Below, one piece after another: positions 5,986 to 9,021 of a stretch of 9,021 bases of DNA (position 1 is the first letter of the stretch; every line of letters starts with the position of its first letter). The stretch comes from Kofleriaceae bacterium. GTDB lineage: Bacteria > Myxococcota_A > Polyangia > Haliangiales > Haliangiaceae. The notes beneath the pieces are model-generated. The model saw only the letters and a list, made by a program, of their open reading frames with translations, had not been told where the DNA came from and searched no databases. Where the stretch lies: NCBI GenBank assembly GCA_024642805.1, contig JAHEAK010000169.1, forward strand, positions 1-9,021, in the 5' to 3' direction. The position numbers and the translations under genes are program-made.

Positions 5986-7730
5986 CCTTAGAGCTAGGTG
6001 TGCGCGGCAAGCTCTTTGCCGTGTCCTTGCTGCTCATTACGGTTGTGGGGCTCGGCAGCGGGCTCTACTTGCAACAGGTCCTGCGCGGCTGGCTAGAGGC
6101 GCGCATCGAGGCCGAGCTATTGCGCGATGCCCAGATCGCACGCGCGCTGCTCGAAGTCGCGGATCCCGAGTTCACTGTCAATGCCATGGATCCTCTGGCC
6201 AAGCGCCTTGCCGATTCTAGTGGCGCCAGCATTTCGGTCATGTCGGGGCGCGGCGAGGTGCTCGGCAACTCGCTCGTCAAGCGCTGGTCGGTTGGCAACT
6301 CCGAAAATCAGTCTGCCTACTCCGAGGTCAAGCGAGCACTGGCTCATGAAAACGGCGTGTCTCGCCGCTACAGCACCACCGTCGGCGCCGAGATGCTCAA
6401 CGTCGCGGTGCCCTTTGATACCTCGAGGGGTGCAGGAGTCGTGCGCGTGGCCATGCCCCTCTCGGAGGTCGACGAGGCCGTGGCTCGCCTTCGCTTGCTC
6501 TTGGGCGTCGCTGGCCTGGTTGGGCTTGGCCTGTCAATCTTCATGAGTGGCCTGGCGTCGCAGTTGGCCACCCGTGCCATGCGCGGTCTGGTCGATAGCG
6601 CCCGACAGATCGCGAGCGGGGAGGGGATTCGCCGGTTGCACGTGCCATCGACCGACGAGCTTGGTCGCCTGGCGGGCACCTTCAACGAGGTGGTTGGAGA
6701 GCTCGACCAGACGGTGCGAGTGCTGGCCGACGAACGCGATCACCTCGAGACTATTCTCGACAGTATGAGCGAGGGCGTCTTAGCCCTCGACACCTCGCAT
6801 CACATCACCAGGGTAAATCGCGCCGCCCTCGAGCTTCTGGCCGTCAAGGAGCCGGTCTCCGGTGCTCCTCTGCTCGAGACCATCCGCGTTCCCGAGCTTA
6901 TCGAGCTGGTCACGAGCGAATCGGCCCCTCGTGGCCAGACGGCCGAGTTTGCCTTGCCAGGTGCGCGCTTCGTACAAGCCCACTCCGCGCCGCTGCGCAC
7001 CGGCGGCTGTGTGGTCGTGATGCGCGACGTGACCCGCACCCGCCAGCTCGAGGCCACTCGCCGAGACTTTGTTGCCAACGTGTCCCACGAGCTGCGGACC
7101 CCCGTTAGTGTGATTCGGGCCAATGCCGAAACCCTCTCCGACGGGGCCATCAACGATCCTGAGAGCGCGCCGGTCTTCCTTGCAGCGCTTTCTCGCAATG
7201 CCGATCGACTGGCGCACATTCTCTCGGACCTTCTTGGACTGGCCAGCATGGAAGCAGGTGAGTACGAGCTCAAGAAGGAGACGGTGGATGTGCAGGCAAT
7301 CGGTGCTCGCGTGATCTCCAGCCTGACATCGGCCGCCGACGCCAAAGAACTCACCCTCAAAAATGAACTCGCCGCGGGCACGATGGCATGGGCCGATGCC
7401 CACGCCGTCGAGCAAGTCTTAACCAACCTCCTTGAGAACGCGGTGAGATACAGCGACAAGGGCGGCGCGGTTAGCTTGCGCGGCCTCGAGCGCGCTGGCG
7501 GCTTTCGGATCGAAGTCGTGGATGACGGCCCCGGCGTGAGCGCGCCGCATCGCGAGCGAGTCTTCGAGAGATTCTATCGCGTCGATCCGGGACGCTCGCG
7601 CGAAATGGGCGGCACGGGCCTGGGGCTATCCATCGTCAAGCACCTGGTCGAGGCCATGAAGGGCCGGGTGGGTGTCGATCCTCGTGAGCCGCGCGGCTCG
7701 GTATTCTGGTTCACGCTGCCGAGAGCCTGA
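5982..7730 (+). CDS. phoR: Sensor histidine kinase PhoR
   Basis: The product is 582 residues. TTG 5982 overlaps the phoB stop (TTGA), which suggests translational coupling. The order is TM1 (about 11-30), an extracytoplasmic sensor region of about 140 residues (31-170), TM2 (about 172-190), HAMP (about 193-245, with DELG at 225-228), PAS (about 252-350), then the kinase core. H-box FVANVSHELRTP has phosphoacceptor H369. The N-box is NLLENAVRYS (482-491), G1 is DDGPGV (514-519), the F-box is ERFYRVD and G2 is GGTGLGLSIV (543-552). All catalytic motifs look intact. It should autophosphorylate H369 and pass phosphate to D54 of PhoB. A long periplasmic domain differs from E. coli PhoR, which has almost none, and is more like Gram-positive PhoR. 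The PhoR name depends on context; as a histidine kinase it is certain. Confidence 0.88.
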   Translation: MTLELGVRGKLFAVSLLLITVVGLGSGLYLQQVLRGWLEARIEAELLRDAQIARALLEVADPEFTVNAMDPLAKRLADSSGASISVMSGRGEVLGNSLVKRWSVGNSENQSAYSEVKRALAHENGVSRRYSTTVGAEMLNVAVPFDTSRGAGVVRVAMPLSEVDEAVARLRLLLGVAGLVGLGLSIFMSGLASQLATRAMRGLVDSARQIASGEGIRRLHVPSTDELGRLAGTFNEVVGELDQTVRVLADERDHLETILDSMSEGVLALDTSHHITRVNRAALELLAVKEPVSGAPLLETIRVPELIELVTSESAPRGQTAEFALPGARFVQAHSAPLRTGGCVVVMRDVTRTRQLEATRRDFVANVSHELRTPVSVIRANAETLSDGAINDPESAPVFLAALSRNADRLAHILSDLLGLASMEAGEYELKKETVDVQAIGARVISSLTSAADAKELTLKNELAAGTMAWADAHAVEQVLTNLLENAVRYSDKGGAVSLRGLERAGGFRIEVVDDGPGVSAPHRERVFERFYRVDPGRSREMGGTGLGLSIVKHLVEAMKGRVGVDPREPRGSVFWFTLPRA

Positions 7731-7843
7731 GCGTCCCGTGCTGACAGCCTGCGTGGGGCCTTGCCTCGGCTGAGCCTTCGATCCCCGCGGCCAGCGCTGG
7801 TTGCGCAGCCAGGCTCCTGCAAGATTACCTTCGCGTTTCGCAA

Positions 7844-7861
7844 CTGTCACTCTCGCGACAC
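7844..7861 (+). promoter_or_regulatory. Pho-box-like element upstream of the porin gene
   Basis: CTGTCAC (7844-7850), a 4-bp spacer TCTC and GCGACAC (7855-7861) form two half-sites with 11-bp spacing. The first matches the consensus in 7/7 positions and the second in 4/7. A -10-like TGGAAT (7870-7875) starts 8 bp after the box. The element is 65 bp upstream of the porin ATG, in the 196-bp gap after phoR. That gap shows no gene and no convincing terminator, only a palindrome CCAGCGCTGG at 7791-7800. The match plus the neighbouring phoB and porin make PhoB control likely. Confidence 0.62.
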
Positions 7862-7915
7862 TTTGGTCGTGGAATGTGCCCCTCGTAACCGGGCTCCACT
7901 TGAGCTCACCTACTT

Positions 7916-7919
7916 GGAG
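7916..7919 (+). promoter_or_regulatory. Ribosome-binding site of the porin gene
   Basis: GGAG at 7916-7919 is 7 nt before ATG 7927, a standard spacing that fixes the start and agrees with the signal peptide that follows. Confidence 0.7.
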
Positions 7920-7926
7920 TAGACAG

Positions 7927-9021
7927 ATGACCAAACGAACAAATCGTACCCTCGCCATTGCCGGAGCCGTCCTTCTGAACGGCTCAATCGCTTTCGCCCA
8001 AGAGACACCAGCAGCGCCCACCCCAGCGCCCTCCCCAGCGCCTACCGCCTCCGCCGACGCCCTTGCCGAGCAGCCAGAGCTCTCCGGCGAGCAGCCCGTC
8101 GAAAGCACCATGCCCGAAGCGGCCGTCGCCGAGCAGAGCATCGAGCCCGCCGTTTCCGAGGCAAGCGCGGAGCCAGCCGCCCCCGCCGCGCTCACCGGCT
8201 ACAAGAAGGGTTTCTTTATCAGCTCGGAAGACGGCCTCTTCGACGTGCACATTCAACAGCGCGTGCAGACTCGCTTCGTCTTCGAAGCTCCCGACTCTGG
8301 CGACAATGAGCATGCACTGTCGATTGCGCGCGCGCGATTGACCTTCGCTGGTCACGCCTTCACCAAGGGTCTCAGCTACAAGTTTCAGACCGATCTCGGC
8401 AAGGGCTTCGTCGACCTCAAAGACTTCTACGGCGACTATGAGCTCTCCCCCAACGTGGTCCTGCGCGCTGGCCAATTCAAACGGCCTTTCTCGCGCCAGC
8501 AGATCACCTCTAGCGGCAGCCAGGAGCTGGTCGACCGCTCGATCACAGACAAGTTCTTTGGCGGTGGTCGCGACATCGGCGTGATGCTGCACAACGAATA
8601 CGAGCACTCCCCCGAAATCGAGTGGGCCGTCGGCGTATTCAACGGCACCGGCGACAAGCCACACTTCTCGGGTGCGGTCGTCGTCGATCCCATGACCGGT
8701 GAGGGCAGTGTCACCGGTGGCTCCTTCAGCAACGTCCCCACCCAGATGCATCCAGCTGTGGTTGCTCGTGTTGGCTACAATCACAATGGCATCAAGGGCT
8801 ACAGCGAAGCCGACCTCGAAGGCGGACCGATGCGCATGGGCGTCGCCGCCAGCACCCTGGTCGACCTGGATGCCGATAACGACGACAAGTCGGGTATCCG
8901 CGCGCAAGCCGACTACGTGGTCAAAGCCGAGGGCTTCTCGACGACCGGTGGCGTCTACATGTCGACGGCACAGAAGGGCACCGCATTCTCGGATCAGGAC
9001 TACGCCGCTCTCGGTTTCCAC
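7927..9021 (+). CDS. Phosphate-selective porin O/P family outer-membrane protein (3' end outside window)
   Basis: ATG 7927 opens a frame with no stop through the last base, giving 365 visible residues. A Sec signal peptide (1-24, ending SIAFA before Q25) is followed by a low-complexity Ala/Pro/Glu-rich stretch (about 25-88). The barrel region starts at GYKKGFFISSEDGLF (91-105). Further family marks are IQQRVQTRF (109-117), IARARLTFAGHAF (133-145), a D-F-Y-G-D-Y segment (166-171), GQFKRPFSRQ (182-191), DRSITDKFFGGGRDIGV (203-219) and FNGTGD (238-243). These fit the OprP/OprO family (Pfam Porin_O_P), trimeric outer-membrane channels for phosphate or polyphosphate. An upstream Pho-box-like site and the adjacent phoBR fit phosphate uptake. 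The Arg/Lys ladder defining phosphate selectivity cannot be judged from the partial sequence, and some family members serve other anions. Confidence 0.9.
   Translation, partial: MTKRTNRTLAIAGAVLLNGSIAFAQETPAAPTPAPSPAPTASADALAEQPELSGEQPVESTMPEAAVAEQSIEPAVSEASAEPAAPAALTGYKKGFFISSEDGLFDVHIQQRVQTRFVFEAPDSGDNEHALSIARARLTFAGHAFTKGLSYKFQTDLGKGFVDLKDFYGDYELSPNVVLRAGQFKRPFSRQQITSSGSQELVDRSITDKFFGGGRDIGVMLHNEYEHSPEIEWAVGVFNGTGDKPHFSGAVVVDPMTGEGSVTGGSFSNVPTQMHPAVVARVGYNHNGIKGYSEADLEGGPMRMGVAASTLVDLDADNDDKSGIRAQADYVVKAEGFSTTGGVYMSTAQKGTAFSDQDYAALGFH

Noticed and set aside
7791..7800. Palindrome CCAGCGCTGG after phoR as a terminator.
   Set aside because: The stem is short, has no loop as a perfect palindrome, and is not followed by a T run.
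7984..9021. Long - strand open frame opposite the porin gene.
   Set aside because: It is the antisense shadow of a clear OprP/OprO-type porin with a signal peptide and ribosome-binding site on the + strand.

Overview
This is a GC-rich window of ordinary chromosomal character. It encodes secreted lipoproteins with Asp/Ala/Gly-rich linkers, a diheme c-type cytochrome lipoprotein, a CotH-family protein and a PhoB/PhoR pair next to an OprP/OprO-type porin. The envelope is clearly Gram-negative, and the lipoprotein style suggests a myxobacterium-like (Myxococcota/Deltaproteobacteria) organism. That taxonomic guess is inference. I see no rRNA, tRNA, CRISPR array, transposase or phage gene.

Left part (1-4077, + strand): three genes in a row for exported or envelope proteins. 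The first is the 3' part of a beta-propeller-like protein with an unrecognised aromatic-rich C-terminal domain. The second is a 235-residue lipoprotein with two CxxCH heme sites in two duplicated domains. The third is a 572-residue CotH-family lipoprotein. The gaps are 133 and 233 bp. The second gap holds a short 12-bp repeat and a hairpin directly before the cotH-like start.

Middle (4074-5280): a MYG1/DHH-family gene on the - strand converges with the CotH gene, and the two stop codons share the palindrome CTAG. Upstream of the MYG1-like gene is a 346-bp divergent intergenic region. It contains seven perfect copies of a 14-bp unit, a run of eight G, and then a textbook Pho box (two CTGTCAC copies 4 bp apart) just before the next gene.

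Right part (5281-9021, + strand): phoB (response regulator) and phoR (membrane histidine kinase) overlap by 4 bp. After a 196-bp gap comes a phosphate-selective porin O/P family gene, truncated by the window end. A second, weaker Pho-box-like element precedes the porin. The inferred circuit is that PhoR senses the phosphate state, PhoB autoregulates through the first Pho box, and PhoB also drives the outer-membrane porin. No pst transporter or phoU gene is visible.

The points most worth a second look are the Pho-box pair linking regulator and porin, the 14-bp tandem array upstream of phoB, the duplicated diheme lipoprotein, and the CotH-like lipoprotein with an altered motif.
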